The notes beneath the pieces were generated by a model, which was not told where the DNA came from, did not search any database, and was given only the letters and a program-made list of their open reading frames with translations. From Sclerodactyla briareus (taxonomy: Eukaryota > Echinodermata > Holothuroidea > Dendrochirotida > Sclerodactylidae): a stretch of DNA of 64,000 bases. Both the position numbers and the translations under genes were made by a program. The stretch covers positions 1-64,000 of the forward strand of contig JAODTK010005608.1 in the NCBI GenBank assembly GCA_026419785.1, in the 5' to 3' direction. Shown one piece after another: positions 1 to 12,993 of this stretch (its first letter is position 1; every line of letters begins with the position of its first letter).

Positions 1-169
1 CAATGTCTGCCTATTGAAACCAATTGGAAGATTAACTGAATTGATTAAATTGCCTATGGCTTTCACTGTAGAAGACGTCGTTCTCTTGAAAAAAAAAATC
101 GACCATCGCTTCTTTCTGGGCCTCAGCCCAGTAGTATGTAGCAGTGTTGTAGTAAAGACCAGCACATCC

Positions 170-283
170 GAGATCGAGACCGAGACCAGAGGGTGTCGAG
201 ACCGAGACCGCGACCGAGACCGAGACAGGAGCACAACTTCGAGACCGAGATCGAGACCAGCAAGGTCCGCGACCGAGACCGAT
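170..283. repeat. GAGACC hexamer microsatellite
   Basis: Imperfect tandem GAGACC/CGAGAC hexamers fill this stretch. The period is a multiple of three, so both strands read as open frames rich in Arg-Asp dipeptides. Those frames are a by-product of the repeat and not a gene. The flanks (1-170 and 283-480) show no recognisable coding or RNA feature. Confidence 0.9.
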
Positions 284-480
284 GTATATACTCGTATAGG
301 GCAACAATTCAAAGTCCGAACTGTATTGCAGGCCTATTAACACCCACATGCTCTGTAATTGACCTCTGCTCATTGATAACATTTGCTTTTTCCTTTCTAT
401 TTTTCGACGCATCTGCAAAACAAGTCACACTTTTTCTTTCTTCCCGATCGTTCTCTACAATCGACGAGGAATAGGTGTAA

Positions 481-2283
481 CCACAGAGCATAAATCAGGG
501 GTGGAGCCATGTGGGCATGCACGCCCACACCCATCAAGTCCCCCTCCCCAGTTTGCCAAATTTGATTAGATTGAGAAGACCCCGCTAGAATGCAGACTGA
601 CCTCTATGTCATTCAACAGTACTGAAAATGTACCGATACATTTGCCACGCGACGGCCAAGGATGAGCTTCCCCCCCCCCCTCCCCGCCTCTTCACTCGGT
701 CCACCTCTTCTGGGCGCAATTTTTCCCGGCATGCTCATCAACATTCAGAGTACTACGGCCCCGAACCGAAATCATTTGATCATCCCTTCGGTAAATTCGG
801 CAAGTGTAGCTTCTTGAGTCGTAACCCCCCACCACCACCCCAAGACACCCGCTTTCCTTATGTGGCAGGTGGGGGCACTTTTGTGTCTCCATCCATGGCC
901 CCCTCCCGGATTCCGAAGTCATAACCATAACTGACCCCGTCGCCTTGCATTAACATTAGCTTTTGGCCTATTGGTAGATGACCGATTTCATATCCCAATA
1001 CTGTACCCTTAGGCCTCACTGTAGCCTCAAGGGGGTTTCTTGCCACCCTGTGATAAACAATGCCAAAGATAATTCAGTCTCTAGGCCATGATTCTACTTG
1101 GGACCTTGTCACAAATACCAGTCAGTTTGCGGTCATTGATCTTTATTCTGGTAGGTTAAGGTGGTCATTATTCAACAGCTAGCAAATACCCCTTGTGAAG
1201 ACAATGCACCACTGCAGCGACTTCAGCGACAGTTTTGCGACTTTTTCACTAATATTTTGCGAATTCGTGAATTTCAGTCGCATTTCAGTCGCAAGCCATA
1301 CGCAAGTGAGTTTTTTTTTTCTTCGTGTGATAGCAGCTTAACGAATATGACCCGTCGGGTTAAATATTGGCAATCTTCAATGCGGATTCATCAGGTTTAC
1401 TATAGTTTAAAGTTGTTGTGAATATATGCACAGCGTTGCAGCGTCATTGGTGGCTTAATCATTACATGATTCGAATGCAACAATAATTGTTAGCCCCGTA
1501 AATTTGTCTGCCGTCTCCTGATTGATTGAAAAAACACGCTAAAGGTTTTAAATACCCGAATTTCCACGTCGGTTATTGACCGTTATTCAACAGTTTCCGG
1601 CGGTTTACGACGGCACTACGGGCAGTGAACTTGTCTTACGTTTCGGGTGTAAATGTTTAATAACGAACCGTTGTGAGTTCACTGATATAAGGAAGGCATT
1701 TCTGAGGCCAAACGGTTCTAAACCGTTTTTCTACGTCTTTATTTTGCCGTAATTTTCTGTTATTTTTAGCAGTGTGGATATTTCATTTTGCTCAAACTCG
1801 ACAGAAGTCTAAATTTGAGGTACCAACAGCGGCAGAAACTTGTTGTCAACACGATCCTAAAGTGGAAACCTCTTATGTAATGTTACTACTACGAGTTTTT
1901 CTAACGCTTGACGATGTCAATTCCCGAAGTTCGTAGACTTTCTCCGAGCAATGTGATGAAAAATCTCTAGACAGGATATCTATCTCTAATAGGATATCCC
2001 ATGTCAGGATCTATAGTGTATGTGTACGACCTTTCAAGTTTGGTCAATTGCGCAGAAATTAGATGGAGCCCCTATCAAGCTATAACGCAACAGTTGAACG
2101 ATATAGTTAATACCTTATTTTTTTCGTTATTTCAGTTGTTGGAATACTCAACAGTTCAACTCAAGTGTTCTACTGTCTTTCTCTCAGAAAAGTAACCACC
2201 AACACCTGCTGGTACCTAGCCACTATACAACAATCCCCTCTCACAGACCAAAAATTTTTAGAAGTGTTGAAAGTACGTTGTTA
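481..2283. other. Unannotated non-coding stretch
   Basis: No convincing gene was found. Near 495-540 there is a CAGGGGTGGAGCC-like start followed by a near-palindrome (GTGGGCATGCACGCCCAC), which resembles a degraded hAT-type transposon end, but no matching right end was found. C-runs occur at 669-682 and 827-840. Around 1205-1310 the short motif TTCAGTCGC and relatives recur several times. The rest is AT-rich with short frames only. Confidence 0.5.
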
Positions 2284-2405
2284 ATGCTTATCCCTCTGTC
2301 TTCCTTGCTTCTCTCCCCCTAATCCTCTCTTTCTTCACCTCTACTTTCTCTTCCCTCCTTGGCCGTCTCTCTTTTCCCTCTCCTCTCTCATTCCTCCTTC
2401 CGCGC
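2284..2405. repeat. Polypyrimidine (CT-rich) tract
   Basis: About 120 bases are almost entirely C and T on the plus strand, with scattered single purines. This is low-complexity sequence of the kind able to form triplex or to arise by slippage. No splice-acceptor context with a following plausible exon was seen. Confidence 0.8.
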
Positions 2406-2559
2406 TCTACAACCCAATGAATACGCCCTCCGTGACAGAGCAGAAAAAGAAGTAGTTACCATCAGTCTGTTGTTGGATTTTCTACTAACATTCTCAACTG
2501 TTTCAGAAGAGACCAGCTTTAGAGGGGAAAAATGGAAACCCTCTCCTAAAGTGAAGAGC

Positions 2560-2960
2560 ACTTGAAGGTCAGTGGAAGAGTGTGTGGAAAAATGCTTGCA
2601 AACTATGATTCTTCCTGATCAGTATGCCACAAAAATCTTCCCCGTATACTATGTTCCAATCTGGATGATATCGTGAGAGAATGAGGCAGACCTATATACC
2701 TTTAATTATATTAATTAATATCAGGTCTTTATAACATCACGGGGGAGAGGGAAGAGGGGGGGACGGGGACATGCCAATGCTGAAGTCAATACAAATTTAC
2801 TTTTTTTTTAAACTGACTGAAATTCGAGGGAATTCTGAATTACATAGAAGACAATTACGTTGCACTTTTTTCTTGAATACGAAGTCAACAATTACTGTGT
2901 AGTAGCAGATTTAGGGGTTACGCTTTTCTCGTCATGTGCGCCTCAAAGGAATCCACGGCA
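2560..2960 (+). repeat. Segment duplicated on the far side of the array (left copy)
   Basis: Collinear with 56580-56990 in the same orientation. Shared landmarks, in order, are a TCCTTCTGATCAG-like word (about 2610), CATCACGGGGGA (about 2735), AAGTCAATRCAAA plus a T-run (about 2785), and CAATTACTGTGTG (about 2889). Identity is visibly low and patchy, suggesting an old duplication or two copies of one interspersed repeat. Confidence 0.55.
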
Positions 2961-3912
2961 GTTAAAAAATGTCAGTTCACACTTCCACCGGGCCACTGAC
3001 CTTTAACATTAGGTTAACATTCAGTTAGAATTACTGTTATACATACTAAATCACCATCACTTCATGATTTTTCTTTGATAGTACCTAAATCATCTGTAAA
3101 AAAACGGTTATATTTTTTTTAAACAAAGTGACAAGAGGAGGGGCACACCCATAATTGCCCGACCCAGCCTATAAACAGCAGGAAGATGTACGATGAGGGA
3201 AAGCATCCAGAAGAAGGGAATTCCATGCACGCAGCAGTGCGATGGAAAAACAGGGGTTAGCAGTTAGGTTTCAGTGCGGTGGCGAGGCGCCGCAACCGAA
3301 CCGAAAAGAGTGGTAAGAAGAAGTGGAAGAGTAGGCTTCGCTGCGAGTTCGGAGGAGAGGCACTGCCATGAGAGTCAACGCGAAGACGCCAGAGAGGGAT
3401 ACTGATCTACTGTGATAACGCGTATGAAGAGTAGCAGTGAGTTGGTCGTCATTGATGAGGCGATCATCATTTCTCTATATACGATCCAAGACACGCGAGA
3501 GCCGAAGGCGAAGCCCCACCCCATAATATGGTACCCACACTCTAGAAAAGTTGGGTACAAATACACATGGGCGATTGTTGACCAGGACTGGGAATATTTG
3601 CCCATTTGAGTGCACTTTTCAGACTGCATATTCACGGTGGAGCGAACACAACAGGAGGGGATGAGAAGGGATACTGAGCACTTTTGAGGAGTGGGAAAAA
3701 GGGAGAGGGAAGAAGCAAAAGGACACAAGCGAGACAATGAAGAGAAGGTAGAAAACGACTGAGACATGAATATCGCCCACGGCAGAGCGGATGGAGTTGA
3801 TATTGTCGCTTCCATTTTTCTCCCCCGAGACGAAGTCTACTATAATGTCAAAATTCTCGTTTTCGCGTATCTGGGGGTCAGTTTTATAACTCTATAACAG
3901 TATAAGGAGAGC
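2960..3912. other. Non-coding, partly purine-rich
   Basis: No gene recognised. 3120-3370 and 3638-3775 are rich in GA on the plus strand (GAAGAAG, GGGAGAGGGAAG), which leaves an artificial open frame on the minus strand over 3375-3815. That frame has no family signature and no paralogue in the window, so I do not call it coding. Confidence 0.5.
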
Positions 3913-3991
3913 TCCTGTGGAGGCGACCATGCTTTGCTCGCCCGAGTCAAGGGAGGCTTCCTGTGGAGGCGACCATGCTTTGCTCGCCCGA
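3913..3991 (+). repeat. Exact 33-bp direct repeat, 46-bp period
   Basis: A 33-base word beginning TCCTGTGGAGGCGACC is present identically at 3913-3945 and 3959-3991. A weaker third relative (GTCTGCTCGCCCGGCAAGAG) lies near 4179. Downstream parts (about 4036-4090 and 4220-4290, both with TCGGGTGARTTTAT and then TTCACKCAG) also match, so a longer unit of about 190-200 bp may be duplicated over 3960-4330. Confidence 0.75.
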
Positions 3992-4329
3992 CGAGGGCAT
4001 AGAGGATACAACAATATCTTTGTGATGGCGTGTGGTTGCGTCATCGGGTGAATTTATTAGTCGTAGTGTTCAATTCACTGCAGATGGCTATCATACAGCT
4101 ATATCCACTGCGTGCTTGTTTTTTGTTTTTCTGTTTTGTGGTCATGAGAAACAACTGTTGCACCACGTGAGGACCAGGTCTGCTCGCCCGGCAAGAGGGA
4201 CGACCAAAAAAAGATAACCTTCGTGTTAACGTGTTTACCTAGTCGGGTGAGTTTATAAAACACCAGTTAATTCACGCAGGATGGGCTAATCATGTAACTC
4301 GGATTTTGCCATATGGTGTATTTACAAAT

Positions 4330-4850
4330 CATATGTCGAGAGTCGAACCCAAATTGCGTTACACATGAGATTTTGTAAAATGGCAGCTATACCACAGCAT
4401 TGTGTCCGCTGCACTGCGGGAGCTTCGGAGTGGGAAAAAATAAACATTTACTCGATTTGCAAACAAAAACACACGAAACTGCGCGGTGAACATGGTGGGG
4501 GGTTACTTCATCGCTTGATACCATACCTAATTGCAAAAATTTGCACACATGCCGCAGATGTGAAAAATCCACTTACAAAAATCGGCTGTCTGTAGCATCA
4601 CAACGGAAATAAAAATGTTTAGCTGGTGATTCCAGTATCAATTAAAGTCGAATTGAAATCCTGGTTGTTTAGACCCAGGGGCATACGAAACCTCCGTGCT
4701 CCAACAAATGCCACCCTAGAACTGTTGTACGGTTACCTATGGATTCCTTGTGACCGTTAAAAAGAAGAAAAAAAGTGACAGCGAAATAAATAAAATTAAC
4801 CGGTTATTTCTGGCCGCTCAGATGAAAGAATATGATGTATTTCCCCTCTT
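4330..4850. other. Unannotated non-coding stretch
   Basis: No gene, RNA or clear repeat was seen between the short tandem repeat and the first recognisable homology to the large tandem unit. Two short overlapping frames at 4365-4595 (plus) and 4387-4572 (minus) have no signature and are not conserved elsewhere in the window. Confidence 0.4.
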
Positions 4851-7800
4851 CGGCCTTGCAAAATTATACAGCACGTCGTAAGAAAAATTTATTCATTCGG
4901 CGGTGACATAGACAATGTAGAGAAAGTGGTGAATCACCCTCACCCTCCACTACAATCTTATATGGAGGCTTGCTACTATACGCTCATAGATTCTCGGACG
5001 GTTTTGTTAATGATGCGATGGCTCTATCATCAACTGATCATTTTTTACCCCTTATCAGCGGTGGATTGAGGCGAAACTTGTGTCTAGTGACTCATGCTAC
5101 GCGTGGTGCGACTTGAGGGAGTTGTCTCATTGACCGGTGAAAGAGTACGAGCATCAAATACGGAGGTGGCTCTCATGAAGAGTTTCGCTCCACATGTGTA
5201 GTTACAAGGAATCCTTTGTTAGAAGGGACATGGACACACAATCTGCAGCTGTTTGCCAACAGTTAAACTTAATGACTGACGAATGCCAGTATCACTTTTA
5301 AGAGCGTTGTATACGGATTAAAAGTTTTCGTACTCACTTCGGAAATGAATAACATGCTCGGCAAATGAGTTGACGGTTGAGATAACACGTTCCAGGTAGG
5401 GGGAGGGGGATTATTGGTACCTTGGTATTCCTAGCGAATACCGGACGAGTCTGTTTAACATAGTCAAGACAACATTTTTTCGCGCGGTGAATGGAGGAGT
5501 ATTTCACAGTGGACATAATATTGGACGATATAACACCGTATTGCTACCGAATTCATTGAACCGACGAAGAGTTACGAAACATCACGGAGTGAATAACTCG
5601 GAGGTTGCCTCTCATTTGAAGAGTTCACTCACAGTTGTAGTTTTACAATTTAGATTGTGTTAAACAGGGAATCTGAAAGCTATTATTACACAAATCTATG
5701 CTGTTGACTAACAGAAACTGACCAATTGCCAACATCACTATAACGACGGTGTATAAATTTTATTATTTCGAATCAATCGGAAAATGCATTACGGGTTCGC
5801 CTAATGACGTTGACGGTTGGGTAATCCGTAGAGATAGCGGAAGTTTTATCGTTTCGGAACTACTAGCTATCAACAGACGAGTCTGTACTTGTTTACATGA
5901 CAGGAATTTCCTCGCGCTGTATGGAGAGCAATTACATGGACAATCATTGTAACGATATACCGGATTGATACCGAATCCATTGAATTCCGTCGCTTTCCGC
6001 ACAGTGCAACTGATGACCAATGCCAAAACTAAAACGAGAGTGACGGATTTATGTTCACTTTTCCGTTAACTGTAGAATTTGCTTTCATTACATTTCACTA
6101 ATGTGAATCAGTTTAGTATAGTTGCCGTTAAAGAATTGAAAATCGTACTACCTAGATCGGGTTTAAAATCAGTTCACTCATTGGAAAAATGGGCCTTGTA
6201 CGTATACTCGCCTGTATATAGTGATAACTATAAAAGTCGCATAATATATGGCGTCGATTTCAATATAATCTAGAGTCGTAGATTAACGGCCGAAGATGGT
6301 AGTACCGTGGAAGCTGGGACGGGGGAAGGAACGCCGATTAATATGTGCTAATACAGTTTCATTTCCCATGTTGTAACTCCGTTTCTGAATCGAGGACATC
6401 GAAGGCAGAGGATGATCGCATGAGAAGAGCTTTGACAAACTGTGGCAATCCGACCATGAACAATCAACAAATTGAAAGAGAGAAACAGACAGAGAGACTA
6501 CGAAATGGGACTAGAAGGTGAATTGCATAAAGAACAGAGAAGCAGACTCATATGACAAGACCAGAGGCCATGTGGAAATCCCATATGTGGAGGACTGTCG
6601 GGCGTTACACTTGTGTGTCCTCCGCAGCCATGTACACTAAGGCTAGGGTTCCATTGTTGCGTATGCGGGTCTGGTTACGTTTGTGAAAATTCGCGAATTA
6701 ACGTGTTGAGCTAAATGTCTGCATATGTCCAATTAGTTTGCCAAAGATGAAAACAAAATGCAAAAAAACACCGACAATGAAATAGGCACATTTACAGGCA
6801 CCATTATACCAGAGCGTATACGATGCGTTAGATCGTGAATGAATTCTAGGGAAAATCTCCTCCTCCTCCTCCCCCTCCTCCACTCATTCTCCTACTCCTC
6901 CATAATAGTCATTGACTCACAGGGCGGAGTATTCACTCCTCCATACAACTGGAAGGCTTCATGAAATTCCGCACCTTTCAGACCAGTCAAGCATGGACCA
7001 CATGATTCAACCAGCCAGTGTTCAATTCAGCTGGGACCAAATAATCCTAATGGATGCATAATAAAACTGCCCAACCGGGAAGAGTGAGAAGGATCTGTTC
7101 ATATTATTAGTTTTGAAGAGCTTGTCGGTGAACGGAACGTTGATGACCGTTCAAGACGAGAAACCGCCTCATTGGGCTCGACAACGATACAGGTTTTTGT
7201 ATCGTCGCTATGCTATGTCAATGCGAACTTCGATATAAAACTAGATGCTTGGCGGTTTGGGAAGCTGTTAGTTCGTTTATGATTCTAAGGTGGTCGACGG
7301 AGTGTCACCTTTTTAATGTGAAAATACGACAACGAGTTCGGTTCAGGATCTGAAAACGCTCTTTCATCATGTCACTTTTTAAAGTTTATCGCTGCAATCT
7401 CGAGTGTGAGCTAAAACGTCCACGGGCGCACGGCCCGTTATCGTCATTCGCGATATGTGCGTTGAGGACGACACCTGCCTCTTTAATATAAGAATCGTCG
7501 TCGCAATCACATGAGGATTCCCCGGGGGTTCGAATGAAAATTCATTTGATGTTCAAGAAAAATTAATCGAGTGAACAAAATAGGTTACAAAACTAATAAT
7601 TCGGCGCGTTGCCAGCCTCCCGGCTTTCATCTGCTAACGAAGTGATGGAGAGAGGGAAAGGGGGGGGGGGGGGGGGTGGTAATATAACTTCACGAGCGGC
7701 GTCGAGAATGTGAAGCTCCTCCTACCTCCCGAACCCCATCACCCTCAATTCCGTTTTGGGTTACAGACAATATAGCAAGATTATTGACGGGCCGGAACGT

Positions 7801-10030
7801 CCTTCTTGACTGAGACGCAAGCAAAGTGGCCTAATTGGACTCTAATGGAAATTCAGCATCGGCTCATCTCTGATATTGACATGCCATTAACTTCCGAGAG
7901 TGTAGGTATAGAACGATATCTGAAGTGGATTTAGAGATCGATCTCTCTTTCAAGAACTATCCCAGTTGAGATCTCACAATGTCGCACCATTCAAGTTGCT
8001 CCGGTGGACCGATCGTTCTCCTTCGATGACCACTGACGACTGGTTGGCTATTGAATTCATAAATGTGAATTCTAATGTTCTCGCCTACCTTGTATTTCCT
8101 GGGTCCCTGGATGAGCATTTTGAGATTAAATCCCCGTAGAACAAAATGTAGAAAGACGGCATCAGTATTCTGCGGGGAAAGTTCACGCGAGAGCTAGTAA
8201 CTATGTCCTCGGAGACACACTGGAACTCTAATACAATACAGCGGCTTCTCTAAACTGCTAGTATCGACTGCTTCGCTGTCAGTTGGCTGTTTCTGTTCAG
8301 GCATTCAGCATGTCCCATCCACCCTGTACTCAGAAGGTAAAAAAAGAAAAAAAAAGAAGAAGCAATTCCAGTCAGCATATAATACGAGCAGCGTTTTGAA
8401 AGCATATAATTTGGCTATAGAGTGCTTTACATATGAATGCCATGACCAGAGACCAGCCCTTAGTTCACAAGTTCCTGGGACTGTGTGTTGATCTTGCTGT
8501 AATGTTCTTTGAAATCCGCCACGGTGGCTGAATTAAAGAATTCCATATATTTTGAAATTGAACACCATAACCCTTCCCCCTGGTTACCCATTCTCCAATT
8601 TCCAATATTTCAACTAACAGTTGACCACATCTACAATACACTCCATTGGAATCAATGAACTCCAAAAATTGCACAGAAATGCGAGATGGACACTATGGAA
8701 CTATGTTAGAACCTCCTGAAAATAAAGGGAGATGATGCCCACAAATATGAAAATCCGACCAACTTTAAAACTCCACATAAGTTCACATATTGAATCACCT
8801 CTGGGCTCTCGATGACATGTTATGTTTTTTAAACGATCGTGGCAAAAGGTAGACCATACACTGTTTAAAAGTTGGGCGAGTAATCAGCAACCCCAAAAGT
8901 GGTCAAACTTGACCAACTATCAACAATCCATTCCAATAAAAGTCCCCGCAATACATGTCTTCGAGTATATTGCCGCTGATTCGGTTTGGTGCATTGCAGC
9001 TAGCTATAGGAAAGGTATGTTTTCTCATACAGTAAGCTGGATTTTATTTTCTCCTGAAGTCACTGACCTACTATAGGCTGCCTCTGATTCAAAATGTACA
9101 TTTCATTTCAACTCTGCTCACCGTCTTGTATTTCCTGAGGTCAAAATGAGCAATTTGCGATTGGTAAAATTCTGTGGACTTTTCATATGTTCGTCACCGC
9201 GGGGAAGTTCACCGTAAAGAAACGTTCTTACCGAGAAACGCTTGCCATTAAGGGGGGGGGGGGGGGAATATCACATGTATGAAAGTAATATCATCATCAT
9301 AAGAACTGCATCTTCACACCATTCTTGTGAAAGGTGTTTTCTATCTGTAGCTCTAAAATAATATAATATAGAGAATAATAATGAAGATAATAATCCATAA
9401 TTATTATTATTATAATAGGCATAATATTAAAATACTAAAATTAGAAGAACAAGTTTTATACAATGATCGAATTTTTTGGCCTCTCACAAGAAAAGCCCTC
9501 CAAAAGTCTCGAGACTCATTTCGGTATGTGGTTTCCTCAAACAAAGCAAAACTAAACAATACAATTGTAACAGACAATGGGAAAGCCTATCATGACTACA
9601 TGTACTCGCTTTTCTTTGTACGTCTGAGGGGTTATAGCTATCACTTAGTGCCATTGGTGTCGTGCAGTTTGGTTCCAATCATGAGTTGCATTTCAAATGT
9701 TTTGGCATTGTAATTGTCAGCCAAGTCAGCCACGACCATTAGCTGTGCTGCTCTAGTGAGGATAGCTTATGAACAGTTAAGGCGTGAATGTGCGAAGGTA
9801 GTATGATTGTTGACGGTAGGGCATTTTACAATCAATGTATGTTGGTTAGGCCGAACTGAGCGTACTCGTTGTTCAACTCTGAGAAGAGCAGACTGCTTTA
9901 ATTGTGAGGCAGTGGCACGCACTTTGTTAGCAGAATTTACCAACAATTTCCATATTAGTTTTGAGTTTGACTTACTCCTGTCCCTCATATCATGAGTGCA
10001 GATGAGTGCCCCTGTCAAATGAATGGTGCA
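4850..10030 (+). repeat. Large tandem unit, partial copy U0
   Basis: Collinear with U1 from about 26260 to 31040 and with U2 from about 40900 to 47060. Landmarks: CATCAACTGATCATTTT (about 5030; U1 26409), GTATCGTCGCTATGCTATG (about 7200; U1 27980), TGACCAGAGACCAGCCCT (about 8443; U1 29233) and GAGAAGAGCAGACTGC (about 9881; U2 46983). It is the most diverged copy. It lacks the LINE fragment of U1 and U2. It carries private sequence near 9250-9715 and G-runs at about 7660-7677 and 9252-9268. A local duplication of about 430 bp lies within it (about 5240-5660 versus 5680-5960). Confidence 0.8.
6648..6830 (+). mobile_element. Short TIR MITE fragment, AGGCTGGGATTCC family
   Basis: At 6648 the sequence CTAAGGCTAGGGTTCC followed by ATTGTTGCGTATGCG matches the left terminal repeat of the MITE at 62533-62992. 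Internal matches follow (ATGTCTGCATATGTCC, TTTGCCAAAGATG), and the sequence degrades towards GCGTATACGATGCG near 6815. A TA dinucleotide flanks the start. The right end is not clean. Confidence 0.5.
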
Positions 10031-10540
10031 CCCTGTCTTCACGATACCCCGACGCTTTGATTGACCGGGCCCCGCATGGAAGGAACGTCTGTATATAGCT
10101 AAACCAACTGATAAATATGTAAACCTATTTTAAACAATTCAGTATGATCGAGGCCAACAGTGCGACAGTATCCAGTCCCTATTAAGAATTAACCCACAAA
10201 GAGACTGCACAATTGACTTTAGTTTTGGTAACTAAATCGTGGTAATATATTTATTCGACATATACACAACCGTTGGTGTTACTCTGAACTTTTAAGACTA
10301 TAAGAACCAGTACATCCAAAACAAAGGGTAGTTGCTGAAATCCAGTGAAAATGTTTAAGATGTAGGGCTCAACAAGTCATGCTCAACACAGTTTAGCCTA
10401 TTCAGGATACAATCTTGAACGAAATTCGTTGGAACACCCGGCGTATACCTCGAGTGATGAAGAGAATAATAAATGCAAGTAACAGTTAGTCAGTAAGCAT
10501 GCACGCCTGCTGCGGACGTTTGTTTAGCCAGAATTATGGA
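10030..10540. other. Start of the transposon nest at the U0/U1 junction
   Basis: Homology to the large unit stops near 9960-10040. This stretch has no match elsewhere in the window that I could see and no gene. It leads into the foldback element. Confidence 0.4.
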
Positions 10541-10739
10541 ACGCCGAATGCGCCAAAAATTATGCTGGCTTTAATCGTTCGATACGTTAATCTTACGCGG
10601 AATAACGACCTAGAAGGGCTTATTCCACCTATGTTCCAACCCACATAATGAGAAAATTGCTCGTTTTAACGCAAATAAAATCGGGGACGAAAAGTGATCG
10701 CCGTTGCGCCAAAATTCAAGGCAAGTCATGGTATTACCC

Positions 10740-11060
10740 GTCACTTTTCAGTGCGACTAATGAGTTTCTTAGTCATTATTGCACCGTCTATGCCCGTTAG
10801 TAGTAACGATTCTTTTCTATATTCGTTATTTCGGAGGAATAATAATGACTAGATGCTCTTACTACCCGCTATTCCCGTTACATCATTAATGACTTAACTG
10901 GTCCTTATTCCTCCTCTCTCAATTCTTAAACTGACTTCAGTGTTCCGTTATTCTGCCTATTCCGATTCATTAAAAAATGACTTAATTTACTCATGATCCA
11001 CCCGTCCGAGCCATAATAATGGCCTCGATTACTCATTATGTGGCCTGGAACGTAGACAGC
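10740..11060 (-). repeat. Left-arm array of AATAATGA-type motifs
   Basis: Words such as TTAGTCATTATTGC (about 10769), GGAATAATAATGACTAG (about 10835), ATTAATGACTTAACT (about 10886) and CCATAATAATGGCC (about 11010) recur about every 40-60 bases. They mirror the array in the right arm (13670-13870). Confidence 0.6.
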
Positions 11061-11969
11061 ATGATGAGTTCTTGGTCGTTATTCGCTTTTTGCGCGTGTC
11101 GGTAGAAGTGTGAGGCTGCATAACGACTAGAAAGTAAGTCCTATTGACATTAACTTGGCGCCCCCTTCCAAAAATAGTTGGCGCTCTTCCAACATTAAAG
11201 CGCTCTCCCGGAATGAAAAGAGACGGGAGAAGATGTTGTCACTGCTCAATTTTCCAATCCAGGGTTGCCAGTTTGGTGGTCTTTTTTCGCTGCACAGAAT
11301 GGAAAATTACGTTTAGGTGCGAAAGGGCTGGAAAAATTTGAAGAAACGCAAAATACCAATTTGGCGTTATTGAGTGTTTTCTTTGTATTCAATAGCGCAA
11401 ATATTTCATTTCCATTCGTGTCGTTTTGGCTTCGGATAGCCTGTTGGAACAGGCGTTTGACTGTTCACTCGTATCAGCTCATTCACTCATATGTGCAGGG
11501 TTTCGCCCCTCTGGACACCCCAATCGGTTATTGCCAAACAAACGCCGGCGACTTCGGTTCTGCTCGCTTGTGTCGAGCTGAATCTTGGGCGACTGCGGTA
11601 TAGTGGCGGCGCGACTCGTAACGTTGATTTGCGCAATCGCGACATTTCTCTCTTTCACCAGATTTAATATACGGGAAACGGCCTTGTCTGAAGGAAAATT
11701 ACTCCATTGGGCCGCTCCGAATTTTAAGAAATTGTTTAGAAAACCCTCCTACCAAGTTTGAGCATACGTTAGAGGATATTCTTTTTTATGTGCCCATTTG
11801 AAGGATTAATATTCTTCTGAACGTCTGCGGCGGATTACCAAAAAACACGCAATACGGAGGCGCATAGCCGAATCAGTGGCTTCGGTCAATTTAGGCTTCA
11901 AAGAATCATTCTTCGATAAAATTCTCAATTTCGGTTGTTGTTTTAAAAGTTACGGAAAGTCTCCTGTGA

Positions 11970-12090
11970 ATTTAATGAACCGAAACGCGGAGTTTCCATG
12001 CACAGGGGCGGGCGGGCGGTCGGGCGGGAGTTGTTATCGATATCGATAATGTAGCGATTTTTTTCCGCCCCCCGCCCGCGTGCCTCCGCG
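11970..12090. repeat. GC-rich GGGCGG boxes inside the foldback element
   Basis: A TTTCCATGCAC word is followed by repeated GGGCGG, a perfect ATCGATATCGAT palindrome (about 12037-12048), then CCGCCCCCCGCCCGCGTG. An inverted counterpart (CCCGCCCGCGTGCATGGAAA) lies near 12598, so the two boxes may be ends of a smaller nested element. Confidence 0.5.
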
Positions 12091-12447
12091 TGGTATTTCG
12101 TAATCGATTTCCGGGGATTTCCCTTGCAATTCTTACTGGTTTGTAGCCCGATAGTGCACAGTAGAGAACAATGTTTGTTATGTTCAAATTATGTTCCAAG
12201 CAACTACTAACGTTTCAATACTCGTAAGGAGATCCTTATACAAGTTCTCTCCTTTTTACGGCCGGGACACCTAGTTTGAAAAAATATGGCATGTTTAACC
12301 ATTGACTGTGTCAAGTTTATGCCTAGTAAAACATCCTCCAAAAACCTGGCGCTATCGATTGTTGACATTTAGAACAATTGTTCTAAGAAACTAAACACCG
12401 GTTTAGGTTTAAACCTAGTAGGCCTCTATGCGTCCGGTGTTTGAGGA

Positions 12448-12510
12448 TAATAATAATAATAATATAATAATAATAATAATAATAATAATACTAATAATTA
12501 ATACTAAAAA
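12448..12510 (-). repeat. (AAT)n microsatellite, possible minus-strand LINE tail
   Basis: About 20 imperfect AAT units. On the minus strand the preceding sequence (12565 down to 12500) includes ATGCGCTATATACGAAC, which resembles the GCGCTATATAA...(TTA)n 3' end common in L2/CR1-like LINEs. No coding remnant follows, so the LINE origin is tentative. Confidence 0.45.
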
Positions 12511-12564
12511 ATAGCCAACAATAGTAGGCTACACAGTTCGTATATAGCGCATATACACACTAGG

Positions 12565-12690
12565 TGGGTGATTTCGAGAAAACGCCCCCCGCCCGCCCCG
12601 CCCGCGTGCATGGAAAACGGGTCAATCGCGTTGTCGAGTGTCCGCCCGCCCGGTCGCAAGCGGTGCATGGAAAGCGGCTTTAAATGGGGC
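12565..12690. repeat. Second GC-rich CCCGCC box pair
   Basis: CGCCCCCCGCCCGCCCCGCC, then GTGCATGGAAAACGGG, then CCGCCCGCCCGGTCGCAAGC and GTGCATGGAAAGCGGC. These are inverted relatives of the boxes at 11970-12090. No CpG-island gene start is evident. Confidence 0.45.
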
Positions 12691-12993
12691 GATTTTCCGC
12701 GGAATCTATCAGGGTTGCTCCCATCCATATAAACGCCGTGTGCTAATGATGACTGACATTTACGTCACCTGTATAGTAATGAGCAAAATCCCAATTTTTA
12801 TGGGATTCGTAAACGAAGTCCTGCAGAAAATATGTTGGTGATGTTCGCGACCGTTGGTGTATATATACTAAGGGCGATAGCCCCCTCCACTTCAGGAACG
12901 GCTTCTAATAACGTCAGGCTAGCTTCGGTATGGCTTCCTGGAGAGCCCAGTACCTCATGATTCTCTCAATGTCGAATCTGATGTAGTCACCAT

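Noticed and set aside
193-474. Arg-Asp-rich open frames on both strands near the window start
   Set aside because: They are produced by the GAGACC hexamer repeat and have no domain or conserved start.
3375-3815. 146-codon minus-strand frame
   Set aside because: It lies in purine-biased DNA, contains no family motif and has no homologue in the window; nothing supports coding.
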